Part shown: positions 17,002 to 25,749 of the stretch, one piece after another
How the letters are laid out: each line of letters opens with the position of its first letter
How positions within the stretch are numbered: position 1 is the first letter of the stretch
Assembly: GCA_016432265.1 (NCBI GenBank)
Contig: CP066681.1
Span: 2,320,342-2,384,341, forward strand
Source: Micavibrio aeruginosavorus
GTDB lineage: Bacteria; Pseudomonadota; Alphaproteobacteria; Micavibrionales; Micavibrionaceae
Direction: 5' to 3'
DNA: 64,000 nucleotides
Translations under genes and position numbers: made by a program
The notes under the pieces: model-generated
Told to the model about the DNA's origin: nothing
What the model saw: only the letters and a program-made list of their open reading frames with translations
The model's database searches: none

Positions 17002-17640
17002 TTATGGCACCGTCAAGGGCGGAGGATTGCCGCGCGAAGCCCGGTCGGATGTGGCGCGCCGCATCCAATTGACGGGCAGTTTCTCAGGCGAGGTTTCCTG
17101 TTTCAAAAACGCCGCCAGATAATGCAGGGTCAGGTAGGGGTTGAATACCTCTTGAACGCAGATCGGCCCCGCATACATAAAGCCTTGCGCCCGCAACTGC
17201 CGCAGGTATTTCAGGTAATCGGTGCGCTGGATCTCGGAAAAGAAATCATAGACAAACGATGTTGCCAGCAAATTCGTGGTGTGCGTGCTGCGGGCGATGC
17301 GCAGGGGAATCTGGACGCGGCCGTCCGGCAGCCTTGTCACTTGACGCGGATCGTAACTATCGAGGTGCGCGCGAAACGCCTCGATCCGCAGGCGGAAGGA
17401 TTCCGTATCCGGCATCCGCATACGCAGCGTACGCCCCTCCTCAATCACCTGCCGGTGCTCGCCGTCATTCAGCACACGCTCAAGCTGATCGATCATGATG
17501 CGCGATTCACGATACAAGTTCACATGCATCGCATGCAAGCTGCCGCTGATCAGGAAATGCATATTGGAATAATCGGGAACAGTCATGCCGTCCCGATGAT
17601 TGGCAACCCGCAAAAAAACAGAGCGCACGTCTTCGAGCAT
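17002..17640 (-). CDS. Hypothetical protein
   Basis: About 212 soluble residues with no membrane span or recognised domain. Predicted helices at 40-65 and 85-105, and a conserved-looking aromatic stretch VYDFFSEIQRTDYLKYLRQL. ATG at 17640 is favoured (AGGGA about 10 bases upstream); a TTG lies two codons earlier. Single gene, leftward, between sdhC and asd. The 107 bases to asd contain no clear terminator. Confidence 0.6.
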   Translation of the reverse strand: MLEDVRSVFLRVANHRDGMTVPDYSNMHFLISGSLHAMHVNLYRESRIMIDQLERVLNDGEHRQVIEEGRTLRMRMPDTESFRLRIEAFRAHLDSYDPRQVTRLPDGRVQIPLRIARSTHTTNLLATSFVYDFFSEIQRTDYLKYLRQLRAQGFMYAGPICVQEVFNPYLTLHYLAAFLKQETSPEKLPVNWMRRATSDRASRGNPPPLTVP

Positions 17641-17747
17641 TTTCAAATCATCCCTGTCCGCAGCGGCCTCTCTTGCAGGGAGCCGTCAGCGCGAAAGGAG
17701 GTACGGTACGCCCCGCCCCCCGTTTTTTCAAGAAATGATTTTTTTAT

Positions 17748-18761
17748 TTAAATCAATGATTTGGAACGAAGAAGCTCGGCAATCTGCACAGCATTGAGCG
17801 CCGCCCCCTTGCGCAGATTATCGGCCACGCACCAGAAATTAAGGCCATGGTCGAGCGTGGCATCCTCGCGCACGCGGCTGACATAGACATCATCTTCGCC
17901 CTGAATTTCCGTCGGCGTCACATAGCCAAGATCGCTTTCAACGTCGATCAGGGTCAAACCCCTGGCCTTGGCGAACAGGCGCTTGGCGTTTTCAGCGCTC
18001 AATTCGCTTTCCATCTCGACATTGACCATCATCGCATGCCCGATGAACACCGGCACCCTCACGCAACTGGCGCAAACCTTGATCTTCGGGTCGAGGATCT
18101 TCTTGGTCTCAACCATCATCTTCCATTCTTCCTTGGTCATGTTGTCGTCAAGGAAGACGTCAATCTGCGGGATGACGTTGAAGGCGACCTGCTTGCTGAA
18201 CTGCTCGGGGGCCATCTGGCTGTTGGCGAAGATCGATTTGGTCTGGTTGAACAATTCATCCATCGCTTCCTTGCCCGCGCCCGAGACAGACTGATAGGTC
18301 GACACCACCACGCGCCTCACGCCCGCCGCCTCATGCAGCGGTTTCAGGGCCACGACCATCTGGATGGTCGAGCAATTCGGATTGGCGATGATGTTCTTTT
18401 TCTTGAAATCGACAACTGCGTCCGGATTGACCTCAGGCACAATCAGCGGCACATCGGGATCCATACGGAAATGGCTGGTATTGTCGATCACGACCGCCCC
18501 GGCCCGGGCCGCCTTCGGCGCAAATTCAGCCGAAACCTTGGCCCCGGGTGACGACAGCACAATATCAACCCCTTTAAAGTCATAAGTCGCCAGATCCTGA
18601 ACCGAGAGGTCGTTATCGCCAAAAGACACTTCCATACCGCGCGAACGGGACGACGCCAGCGCCACCACATCGCTGACCGGAAACCGGCGTTCATCCAGAG
18701 TCTGGAGCATTTCCCGCCCGACATTTCCCGTAGCGCCGACAACAGCAACTTTATAAGCCAT
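17748..18761 (-). CDS. asd: Aspartate-semialdehyde dehydrogenase
   Basis: Converts L-aspartyl phosphate to the semialdehyde in the lysine / threonine / methionine pathway and so feeds diaminopimelate for peptidoglycan. N-terminal VAVVGATGNVGREML binds NADP; the catalytic Cys is C130 in ANPNCSTIQM; PVFIGHAMMVNVE carries the acid/base His. 337 residues is normal. GAGGTG precedes the ATG. Divergent from the hybrid kinase gene, with only 45 bases between the starts. Confidence 0.96.
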   Translation of the reverse strand: MAYKVAVVGATGNVGREMLQTLDERRFPVSDVVALASSRSRGMEVSFGDNDLSVQDLATYDFKGVDIVLSSPGAKVSAEFAPKAARAGAVVIDNTSHFRMDPDVPLIVPEVNPDAVVDFKKKNIIANPNCSTIQMVVALKPLHEAAGVRRVVVSTYQSVSGAGKEAMDELFNQTKSIFANSQMAPEQFSKQVAFNVIPQIDVFLDDNMTKEEWKMMVETKKILDPKIKVCASCVRVPVFIGHAMMVNVEMESELSAENAKRLFAKARGLTLIDVESDLGYVTPTEIQGEDDVYVSRVREDATLDHGLNFWCVADNLRKGAALNAVQIAELLRSKSLI

Positions 18762-18806
18762 AGAACACCTCTTACTGCCCCCATTTTCTATGGTAGGATA
18801 GCTCCC

Positions 18807-21155
18807 ATGTCAAAGCCTGCCGCCCGGAAACGATCGAAAAAAGACAATTTGCGCGATTTTTACGAAAAAGCGCCGGTAGGCATTGCCGCCTTGCGCCGCG
18901 AACGGGGAAGGCTCAAGGTGGTTTACGCCAACCCGGCCCTGCTGAGAATGACGGGAAGGAAAACATCTGCGGTCTTCGGGCAGGGCATAGACGCCTTGTG
19001 GCCAGGCGATGGCTCAGCCCTTCTCATGAAAAAACTGGCCGGGAAAACCCTGCCGCGTGAATTCAGCCTTGCCATCAAAAAGCCGGGCAACCCCAAAGAA
19101 CGCTGGGCGCGCATCGCCGCAACCGCCGCCCGTTTTGAAGAGCAGAACTGCCTGATTCTCTGGGTCAATGATATTTCATCCAGCAAGGTTGCGGAAAACA
19201 AGCTCATTCAGCAGGTACAGCAGGCCGATGCCGCCGCCGAAATGAAAGCGAATTTCCTCGCCACCATGAGCCACGAAATCCGCACGCCGATGCAGGCCAT
19301 TTACGGCCTGCTGGAGTTGATCGGCGAAGAAAAGCCGGAGCAAAGAATCCGCAGCATGGTCGATATCGCCAAAACCTCGGCCAGCGGCCTGCTCGAAATC
19401 CTTGACGACATTCTCGATATGGCCAAGATCGACGCCAACAAGATGGATCTCGACCTGTTCGAGGTTCCCGTCCGCACGCTGGTGCGTGGCACGCTGGAAG
19501 CTCTTTCGGTTAAAGTCCACGGCAAGGACGTCGCCCTGATCGACGATATCGATCAGGATGTGCCGTTCGTCGTAACCGGCGACCCCAAGCGTCTGCGCCA
19601 GATCATCATGAACCTGACCGGGAACGCGCTGAAATTCACCGACAAAGGCAGCATCACCGTTCATGTGAAACGGGCCGGCAAGGCCAAAAAGGCCTCGCCG
19701 AATCTGAGATTGCGTTTTGAGATCACCGATACAGGCATCGGCATGAGCGAAGAGGTTTGCGCCCGCCTGTTCCAGCCTTTTTCTCAAGCCGACAATTCGA
19801 CCAGCCGCAAATATGGCGGCACCGGGTTGGGGCTTTCGATCTGCCGCCGCCTGGTCGACCTGATGGGCGGCGACATCGGCGTCAACAGCGCCCCCGGCAA
19901 GGGTTCGACCTTCTGGTTCGAGATTCCCACCACCGAAGTCGACACCACCATCATGTCCGCCGACCTGCCCTCGCTGGAAGGCATCTCCGTGCTCTCGGTC
20001 GAAGATCACCCGCAAGGCGCCAAGGAAATCGTCCGCTCTCTGGCATCGATGGGCGCCAAGGTGGAAAGCTGCCCGACCTACAAGGAAGGCCTCGAACTGG
20101 TCAAGCGCCGGCCATTCGACGTCGCGGTGATCGATCAGGGTTTACCCGACGGCTTAGGCCTCGATCTGATTCGCGAGGTCATGGATATCCGCCCTTATAT
20201 GGGCCTGATCATGTATACTGTGCGCGACGATATCGGCATGCAGCATACGCTGCAAAGCCTCGGCGTCACTTATCTGGCCAAACCCGCAAGCCGCATCGGC
20301 CTCGGCACGGCGGTCAAGGATGCCGCGCTCAAGACGGCCCGCGTCGCCACGAACGGGCCAACCCGCCTGCTCATCGCCGAAGATACCGCCAGCGTGCGCG
20401 ATGTCTTGCGCCGCCAGTTGGAAAAGCTGGCGATCGAAGCCGATTTCGTCGACAACGGCCGCGAAGCGCTAACCGCCTACCACACAGGCCAATACGGCAT
20501 TATTATCACCGACCTGCATATGCCGGAGATGGACGGTTACGATCTGGTATCATCCATTCGCACGGAAGAGGCGGGGCGCAAGGCCCTGGGTCAGGGCCTC
20601 AGCACCGCGCATCTGCCGGTGATCGTCCTGACCGCCGACGTGCAAATGTCGCAGCGTCAGGTGTATTTAAGCCATGGTTTCGACGAATGCCTGCTCAAGC
20701 CTGTTTCACTCGGGCAATTCCGCCGCCTGCTGATCCGCTGGGGGCTGCTCGAACATAGCGAGGAACCGGAAACCGTCGATTCGCCGCCCAAAGCGCCTAT
20801 CGCCCCTTCAGGCGGTCTGCCGCCCGCCATCGACAAGGCCGCCATCCGGGCGCAGATGGGGGCGCTCGATCAAGGCACCATCGACATGCTCGGGATGTTC
20901 ATCGAGATGACGGCACCGCAGATCGCGGAACTGAAGGACGCACAGGCCCACCTCGATTTCATCCGCCTCAAGGAACTGGCGCACAGCCTGAAAGGCTCGT
21001 CGCGGTCAGCCTGCTGCAACGTGCTGGGAGATATCGCCGCTGAACTGCAAACGGCCTCCGAAGAGCAACGCCCGGCGCCGCATCTTGTCACGCAGATCGA
21101 AGAAGAATTTGCGCGTGCGCGCGCCGCCGTCGGCTTGCTCCACCCCGAGGATTGA
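18807..21155 (+). CDS. Hybrid sensor histidine kinase with two receivers and HPt
   Basis: 782 residues, no membrane spans, so a cytoplasmic sensor. Order: PAS-like domain (about 12-130), HisKA with H156 ([12 protein letters not shown]), HATPase with N-box NLTGNALKF and G-boxes DTGIGM and GGTGLGLSI (about 255-375), receiver 1 with Asp at 443 ([13 protein letters not shown]), receiver 2 with Asp at 569 ([13 protein letters not shown]), and HPt with H726 ([10 protein letters not shown]). A complete phosphorelay in one chain; its output would need a partner. Its stop codon directly abuts the stop of the pilin-like gene on the other strand. A stand-alone receiver begins the neighbouring pilus-like operon, a plausible target. 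Confidence 0.94.
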   Translation: MSKPAARKRSKKDNLRDFYEKAPVGIAALRRERGRLKVVYANPALLRMTGRKTSAVFGQGIDALWPGDGSALLMKKLAGKTLPREFSLAIKKPGNPKERWARIAATAARFEEQNCLILWVNDISSSKVAENKLIQQVQQADAAAEMKANFLATMSHEIRTPMQAIYGLLELIGEEKPEQRIRSMVDIAKTSASGLLEILDDILDMAKIDANKMDLDLFEVPVRTLVRGTLEALSVKVHGKDVALIDDIDQDVPFVVTGDPKRLRQIIMNLTGNALKFTDKGSITVHVKRAGKAKKASPNLRLRFEITDTGIGMSEEVCARLFQPFSQADNSTSRKYGGTGLGLSICRRLVDLMGGDIGVNSAPGKGSTFWFEIPTTEVDTTIMSADLPSLEGISVLSVEDHPQGAKEIVRSLASMGAKVESCPTYKEGLELVKRRPFDVAVIDQGLPDGLGLDLIREVMDIRPYMGLIMYTVRDDIGMQHTLQSLGVTYLAKPASRIGLGTAVKDAALKTARVATNGPTRLLIAEDTASVRDVLRRQLEKLAIEADFVDNGREALTAYHTGQYGIIITDLHMPEMDGYDLVSSIRTEEAGRKALGQGLSTAHLPVIVLTADVQMSQRQVYLSHGFDECLLKPVSLGQFRRLLIRWGLLEHSEEPETVDSPPKAPIAPSGGLPPAIDKAAIRAQMGALDQGTIDMLGMFIEMTAPQIAELKDAQAHLDFIRLKELAHSLKGSSRSACCNVLGDIAAELQTASEEQRPAPHLVTQIEEEFARARAAVGLLHPED

Positions 21156-21875
21156 TCAACATCCGGCCCCTGCCTCGTCGCCGTTGGAATCGCCGAGATA
21201 AGTTGCCGTGCCGCGCACAATGACCCAGACACGAAAGCACAACGAGCCGTTGGGGCATGTGATCGTAGCGTCATCGGAAACCAAGGAGACATCACCCCCG
21301 GAGGCATCGACGAAATCCGCTTCGCACTCGGCATATTGCTCGTCCAGTTTCTCAAGCGCCGTGCGCAGATAGGCGTCGCTCTTGTCTGTCGCGACCCAGA
21401 AGAACACCCCGTCCGTATCGTTATACCATTGCCACGGGCCGAACAAGGGCGGCGGCGGCGGCAGGAATTTCCCCGACGCGGCAGAGAATATCTGCGCATG
21501 GTTCTCATCATTATTTCCGGGATTTCCCGGGCAGCGTATGCCGGATACGTTGCGGTTGCCGGCGGGGCCGATGACCGCTGTCGCGTAGTGAGAAGAATTC
21601 GGGTTGATCGGATAGGCTTCGTTGGCGTTCGGCTCGTCGGCGGTCACCGAAATGCTGTCATCGCCGGCGGGGAAAGTCAGCACACATTCCTGGGCGGCGG
21701 AACGGATAAATTCCACCTGAGACGAAAGTTCGGATACCGTGCGGAACGTATTCTGATTCTGCCCCTGCTGGCTTGAAGGCTCCATGAACGCCACCGTCAG
21801 CGCCGCCAGCAACGCAATCGCGATCAGGATATAAACCAGCGCGCTGCCGCGCTCGGGATGAGGGTCAATCTGCAT
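21156..21875 (-). CDS. Prepilin-like protein 2 (Glu-5 missing)
   Basis: 239 residues. Short basic leader ending in ERG, then SALVYILIAIALLAALTVAF, the hydrophobic N-terminal helix of type IV pilin-like proteins; a prepilin peptidase would cut after the Gly at position 10. Position +5 is Tyr, not Glu. The globular part has Pro-rich and several Cys residues (QECV, RCPG, AECE, TCPNGSLCF, final GAGC). No strong ribosome binding site upstream. It follows the other prepilin gene after an intrinsic terminator, so it may be expressed at a lower or separate level. Last gene of the leftward block. Confidence 0.75.
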   Translation of the reverse strand: MQIDPHPERGSALVYILIAIALLAALTVAFMEPSSQQGQNQNTFRTVSELSSQVEFIRSAAQECVLTFPAGDDSISVTADEPNANEAYPINPNSSHYATAVIGPAGNRNVSGIRCPGNPGNNDENHAQIFSAASGKFLPPPPPLFGPWQWYNDTDGVFFWVATDKSDAYLRTALEKLDEQYAECEADFVDASGGDVSLVSDDATITCPNGSLCFRVWVIVRGTATYLGDSNGDEAGAGC

Positions 21876-21949
21876 GGATTTTATTCCTTTTTTTCATTAT
21901 ACCCCAAATCAACGCGGCGTCACCCGGCAAGTTCCAGACCGCCAAAACA

Positions 21950-21974
21950 AAACCCGGCCGATATGCCGGGTTTT
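21950..21974. terminator. Intrinsic terminator between the two prepilin genes
   Basis: AACCCGGC / GCCGGGTT with a 6-base loop, flanked by A and T tracts on both sides. On the minus strand it lies 25 bases after the stop of the first prepilin gene and about 75 bases before the second, where it could attenuate transcription. Confidence 0.7.
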
Positions 21975-21998
21975 GCAGGAAAACGGATACGCTGGCGC

Positions 21999-22718
21999 TT
22001 AACGCTCGACCAGCACGTGATAATAAACGTAAACGCCGGCCGGATGCTGGAAGCAACCATAAGGCTGACCGTCCAGGTCGGTCACATCGCCGCCGATCGT
22101 GCCTCCGGCGCAGGCCGGATCGCATATACCCGGAGTTGCATCATCCATCAGGCTTGCGATGTCAAGACCGCTTTCCGTCGGCGCATTGGCCGGCAGCCCC
22201 AGTTCAGTATTGATGCGCTGGCATACGCTCTGCGTAATCCCCGGCAGGAATGCAATCACCTCGGCTGTGGCCGCAGTCGGGCCGCCGCCATCAGTAGTGC
22301 CGATGAAATTGATCTGGTTTTCAGCGTTGAAAACCCATTCGCCCCCCGTGTTGCCGTCAGCCGGATCCATGATTTCAACCGGCGCGGTCGCATAAGTGGC
22401 GCCGCCAGCAGAGGGGTGGAATACGCCCACGCTGGGGCTTGAGGCCTGGAAGTTCGAAGGCGGGTTGAATTCGATATTGTTGACATCGGTGCCGCCGATG
22501 ATCATCCGCACCACCGCCGTACGCACGCCGGCCGGATACTGCGTCAATTGCGCCGAGTTAATCAGGCCCGTCTCGTTGTCGGACGCGCCGCCGCCTGAAC
22601 GGGTCGACTGCGTGACCGCATACGAGAGCGCCGCAAACAGAGCCACGGCGATCAGGATCAGGAACAGAACATTTCCTCTTTCCCCGTGACGACTCTCAAT
22701 GGCTGAAAATGAATTCAT
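21999..22718 (-). CDS. Prepilin-like protein 1 (Glu-5 missing)
   Basis: 239 residues from the ATG at 22718, which has GGAGAT 5 bases upstream; an ATG nine codons earlier lacks this. Leader MNSFSAIESRHGERG, then NVLFLILIAVALFAALSYAV and TQSTRSGGG. This is a pilin-type helix with the predicted cleavage after Gly15 and Leu instead of Glu at +5. The C-terminal part has disulfide candidates (SVCQR, GICDPACAGG, YGCFQ). It is likely the major or first-expressed fibre or pseudopilus subunit of this system, by position and by its terminator. Confidence 0.78.
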   Translation of the reverse strand: MNSFSAIESRHGERGNVLFLILIAVALFAALSYAVTQSTRSGGGASDNETGLINSAQLTQYPAGVRTAVVRMIIGGTDVNNIEFNPPSNFQASSPSVGVFHPSAGGATYATAPVEIMDPADGNTGGEWVFNAENQINFIGTTDGGGPTAATAEVIAFLPGITQSVCQRINTELGLPANAPTESGLDIASLMDDATPGICDPACAGGTIGGDVTDLDGQPYGCFQHPAGVYVYYHVLVER

Positions 22719-22789
22719 CGGTATCTCCGTTTTCCTAGTATTCATATATCAAAGCGCGATTTTAACACGCTTTTACGCTATGCAAACCC

Positions 22790-23323
22790 CTATTGCGGCT
22801 TGTCCACTGAAACACGGTTAATTTTCAGAAGAACTGCCAGCTTATCCGTTGGGCATTCCCGTCCCACACACAACCTGTCAACCGACACGCGCCATCCCGA
22901 TCCGCCGTTCTGCACATGGCTGACGGCTTCGCGAAACTGCCCGAAATTGGCGGTGGTCTTGGCCGAAATCTGGATAGCGCTTCCCGAGGCCTTAAACACA
23001 AGATCAGGGTAGATTTTTGTAAGATCCTTGGCAAAATCAGAAACTTCAACCGGAGGCACCGGCACGTCGCGAATCGTAGGCACAATCGGTCGCAAGGCCT
23101 GCGCCTCGCTCAGGCTGGCACGCATTTCCATCATGCCCTGAATTTGCACGGTGGTGAACAACCCCGCTGCTGCTGCTGCCGCCCAGGCAATACCGGCCGC
23201 AACCAGCACGGTGTGGCCTGCCGTATGGGGCATGTTTTCCAAAAAAACATTCAAATCATGACTGGACTGCGAGCTTGTCAGCTTCTTGAACGCCGCGTTC
23301 CAGTTTATGGATTTGAAATCCAA
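22790..23323 (-). CDS. Bitopic pilus/secretion assembly protein (PilP/PilN-like by position)
   Basis: About 177 residues. Cytoplasmic N terminus of about 35 residues, one span (VLVAAGIAWAAAAAAGLFTT), short coiled stretch, then a periplasmic domain with one Cys pair (LCVGRECP). The start is TTG at 23323, chosen for AGGAG 8 bases upstream; earlier in-frame codons lack one. No sequence family recognised; size and topology match PilN/PilO/PilP-type alignment proteins. Confidence 0.6.
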   Translation of the reverse strand: MDFKSINWNAAFKKLTSSQSSHDLNVFLENMPHTAGHTVLVAAGIAWAAAAAAGLFTTVQIQGMMEMRASLSEAQALRPIVPTIRDVPVPPVEVSDFAKDLTKIYPDLVFKASGSAIQISAKTTANFGQFREAVSHVQNGGSGWRVSVDRLCVGRECPTDKLAVLLKINRVSVDKPQ

Positions 23324-23495
23324 AACAATCTCCTGAAGAATCCGAAATGTATCTTGCCGCAAGCGGGATCTTGTAACCGATCCCTAATTCTTAATCTTAA
23401 CCCTTAAAGCTTAAAACACTCTAAACTACAGGCCAAGGCAAAAAGCTGTTTTTTCAGATTTTTCAAAAAGATAAAGGCGTTAATAAATATGAAAA

Positions 23496-24506
23496 CTAGT
23501 TCTTGCCCTTGATCCGTACACGACCGTCTTTCTCGATGCCGGGCTGCACCTCGCCTTTAATGGTTCCCACCCCGCCCTGGAAGGATGTCGGCAGCAAGGC
23601 TTCCCACTCGGCCTTGCCTTTATTGACCTCATAGCGCACCAGCGTGCCATCGACCGTCTGCAACGAATCCAAAAGCTCCTGCACCCGCACCATGTGCTTG
23701 ATCGCATCCGACTGCAAGGCATTGGCAGCATTCATCATCAGCTTCATCGAAGCCTCTTCCGTCTCGCGCTTGACCGTATCGAGATCGCGCTTGATGAAAT
23801 TCATATTCACATAACTAAAAACCAGCACCGCAATAATAATCACGTTCAACAGCAACCCGAACAACAGCAAGGATCGCGCGCTGGCGCGCGAGAGCAGTTC
23901 CGTCCGCAACGCCCGGTTGCGCCACGGCACCATTTGCGCCACTTCAGGATTGACCGTCACGAAGTTGGCGTCCATGCTCTGGATACGCGGCAGCAAGGTG
24001 CGTGCCGCACCGAGGAAAACCTGCATGCGCCCCGTCTCAGGATCCCAGCGCAAGGCCGATGCCGCCCCTTCCTGTTCGTAGATATAAACGGTCTGACGAT
24101 CCCAGTATTCGCTGTTGCCGGGCAGCGCCGCCGCCAGCGGGCACCAACTGTCGGGGTTGGACGCCAGAGAGTTGGAGGGGCAGGCCAGATACCACAAGCG
24201 CCCCTGATCGACCGAGTAGCAGTAATGAACCTTTTCCGTACTGCACGCCTGCGAAGCCGCATTCCACACGGCTTCGTCTTCTGTCCCCGGAATATGCGGG
24301 ATCGAGCCGCCGACAAGATCCCCCGGTAGATAGGGCTTGAGATTGGCCTTGAATTCCCGGGTTTCCCCGGCAATATATTCCGCGATGCCGGGCTTGAGTT
24401 GCTGACGCCCGGTGGCAGCCTGCTCAGGCGCCGACACTTCGCCCCCGAACGCCGGGGCCGAATCCTTCTTTTTGGCAAACGGGCTGTTCTTGAACGAAAG
24501 AGCCAC
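23496..24506 (-). CDS. Bitopic assembly protein, PilO2/GspL-like topology
   Basis: 336 residues: a cytoplasmic domain of about 210 residues with several Cys, one membrane span (about 216-238, LLLFGLLLNVIIIAVLVFSY), then a coiled-coil-prone stretch (240-290) and a short basic C-terminal domain. This is the layout of inner-membrane platform proteins that link the ATPase to the periplasm in type II secretion and type IVb pili. GTG start, with GGAAGGAG upstream, two bases after the stop of the core protein gene. Sequence homology to PilO2 is not certain. Confidence 0.6.
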   Translation of the reverse strand: MALSFKNSPFAKKKDSAPAFGGEVSAPEQAATGRQQLKPGIAEYIAGETREFKANLKPYLPGDLVGGSIPHIPGTEDEAVWNAASQACSTEKVHYCYSVDQGRLWYLACPSNSLASNPDSWCPLAAALPGNSEYWDRQTVYIYEQEGAASALRWDPETGRMQVFLGAARTLLPRIQSMDANFVTVNPEVAQMVPWRNRALRTELLSRASARSLLLFGLLLNVIIIAVLVFSYVNMNFIKRDLDTVKRETEEASMKLMMNAANALQSDAIKHMVRVQELLDSLQTVDGTLVRYEVNKGKAEWEALLPTSFQGGVGTIKGEVQPGIEKDGRVRIKGKN

Positions 24507-24508
24507 TC

Positions 24509-25729
24509 TTAGATAGCTCCTTCCATCAGTCCACCCATCATGCTGTCCATACTCATGTTCATCACGGTCAACGCATAGATAGCACTACCGAAGGCGATAG
24601 TGAGGAAGACGCCCGTGAGGCCGAAGGCCACCCAGACGATAAGGGAATGTTTCGTCTTTGCAGAGGCTTGCCGCATTTCTGCAATTGACTCCAATACTGT
24701 AGCAACTTGTCCGAGGTCAGACAAGCTTGCCAGTTCAAGGCGTTCGTTGCGGGTCAAGGGCGCGCGGTCGAGAGCCGACCCCAGCAGAACCCCCCGTTCC
24801 AGCTCCTTGCTGGCATTTTGCCAGTAAGCCGACACCTCGGGAACCGTGGTCGCCCCCGCCGATTGCTTCAAGGTATCGTTGATCGGCACCAGCCCGCGCA
24901 TCATCCGGGCCGCCGCCATCATGGAATCGGCGAAACCAAGGTCGCGCAGGTAGCCGCCAACAAGGGGTATTTTCCGTACTACGCGGGCGGTCGGCCAGTC
25001 GTCCTTGCCCTTGTTCAACCAGAACGACACTACCGTCCAGGCCAGAAACGCCCCGACGGCAAAGGACAGATAGATCAGCACATCCCAGGTCAGCTCCAGA
25101 CGCCCTACCACTTTGGTGTATTTTTCAAGCTCGGTGGGATCCGTGGGCGGGTTGTTGCGGAACCAGTTCAGAATCATGCCCTTGCCCCAGAACAGAGATT
25201 GCACGATCGTTATGACGTCGAAGGCCAGCCACGACATGGTTCCGGCGATGGCGCGGGTATTCTTCTTTTTCTGGGTGATCGAGTGGATGGCGTGCGGAAT
25301 GCCTTCCTGCAGCTTATTGGCGCGCTCGCTCGCCGCCAGAATTGCCAAAGTGCTATGATCGAAAATGCGCAGAGCCTTCAGGGCATCGATCACTCCCATC
25401 CCCCGCGCCAGAGCCTCGCGCGCCGGGGCCAGAATATTCTGCCGCATCGGACTGGTTTCAGCCTGGATGATCTTCCATAAGGCCACCCCGGGCGAAGTCG
25501 AGGTCGAACGGAACTGGATACCGCGCAATAGCTGCACCTGCCACCAACTGGAACGAGCCAGAACGCGCTCGATCGGGGAACGCTCATGAGGCCTGATCCA
25601 GAGCGGATAACCGCCGTTCCTGGCTATTTGCGCGCGAACGTCATCAACGGTCGGAAGGTAATAAGACTCCATGGCCCGTTTCGGGCCTGAATGTGTATCA
25701 TAGGCGACTTCTGCCACCCATTGCTGCAT
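24509..25729 (-). CDS. Inner-membrane core protein, GspF/PilC/PilR family
   Basis: 406 residues. Two helical repeat domains, each followed by membrane spans: about 185-205, 220-245 and 375-397. Features of the family are the first domain with ALARGMGVIDALKAL and the second with ARMMRGLVPINDTLKQSAG and SLSDLGQVATVLESIAEM. It sits over the ATPase and drives subunit insertion. ATG 25729 is preceded by AAGGGG; a TTG lies two codons earlier. Directly after the ATPase gene (20-base gap), as in type IVb pilus and type II secretion operons. Confidence 0.82.
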   Translation of the reverse strand: MQQWVAEVAYDTHSGPKRAMESYYLPTVDDVRAQIARNGGYPLWIRPHERSPIERVLARSSWWQVQLLRGIQFRSTSTSPGVALWKIIQAETSPMRQNILAPAREALARGMGVIDALKALRIFDHSTLAILAASERANKLQEGIPHAIHSITQKKKNTRAIAGTMSWLAFDVITIVQSLFWGKGMILNWFRNNPPTDPTELEKYTKVVGRLELTWDVLIYLSFAVGAFLAWTVVSFWLNKGKDDWPTARVVRKIPLVGGYLRDLGFADSMMAAARMMRGLVPINDTLKQSAGATTVPEVSAYWQNASKELERGVLLGSALDRAPLTRNERLELASLSDLGQVATVLESIAEMRQASAKTKHSLIVWVAFGLTGVFLTIAFGSAIYALTVMNMSMDSMMGGLMEGAI

Positions 25730-25749
25730 AGCCAAACCCCTTTATCAGG

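Noticed and set aside
19757-20758. A 333-codon frame inside the hybrid kinase
   Set aside because: Same strand, different frame, extremely Arg/Pro-rich; shadow of the kinase receivers.
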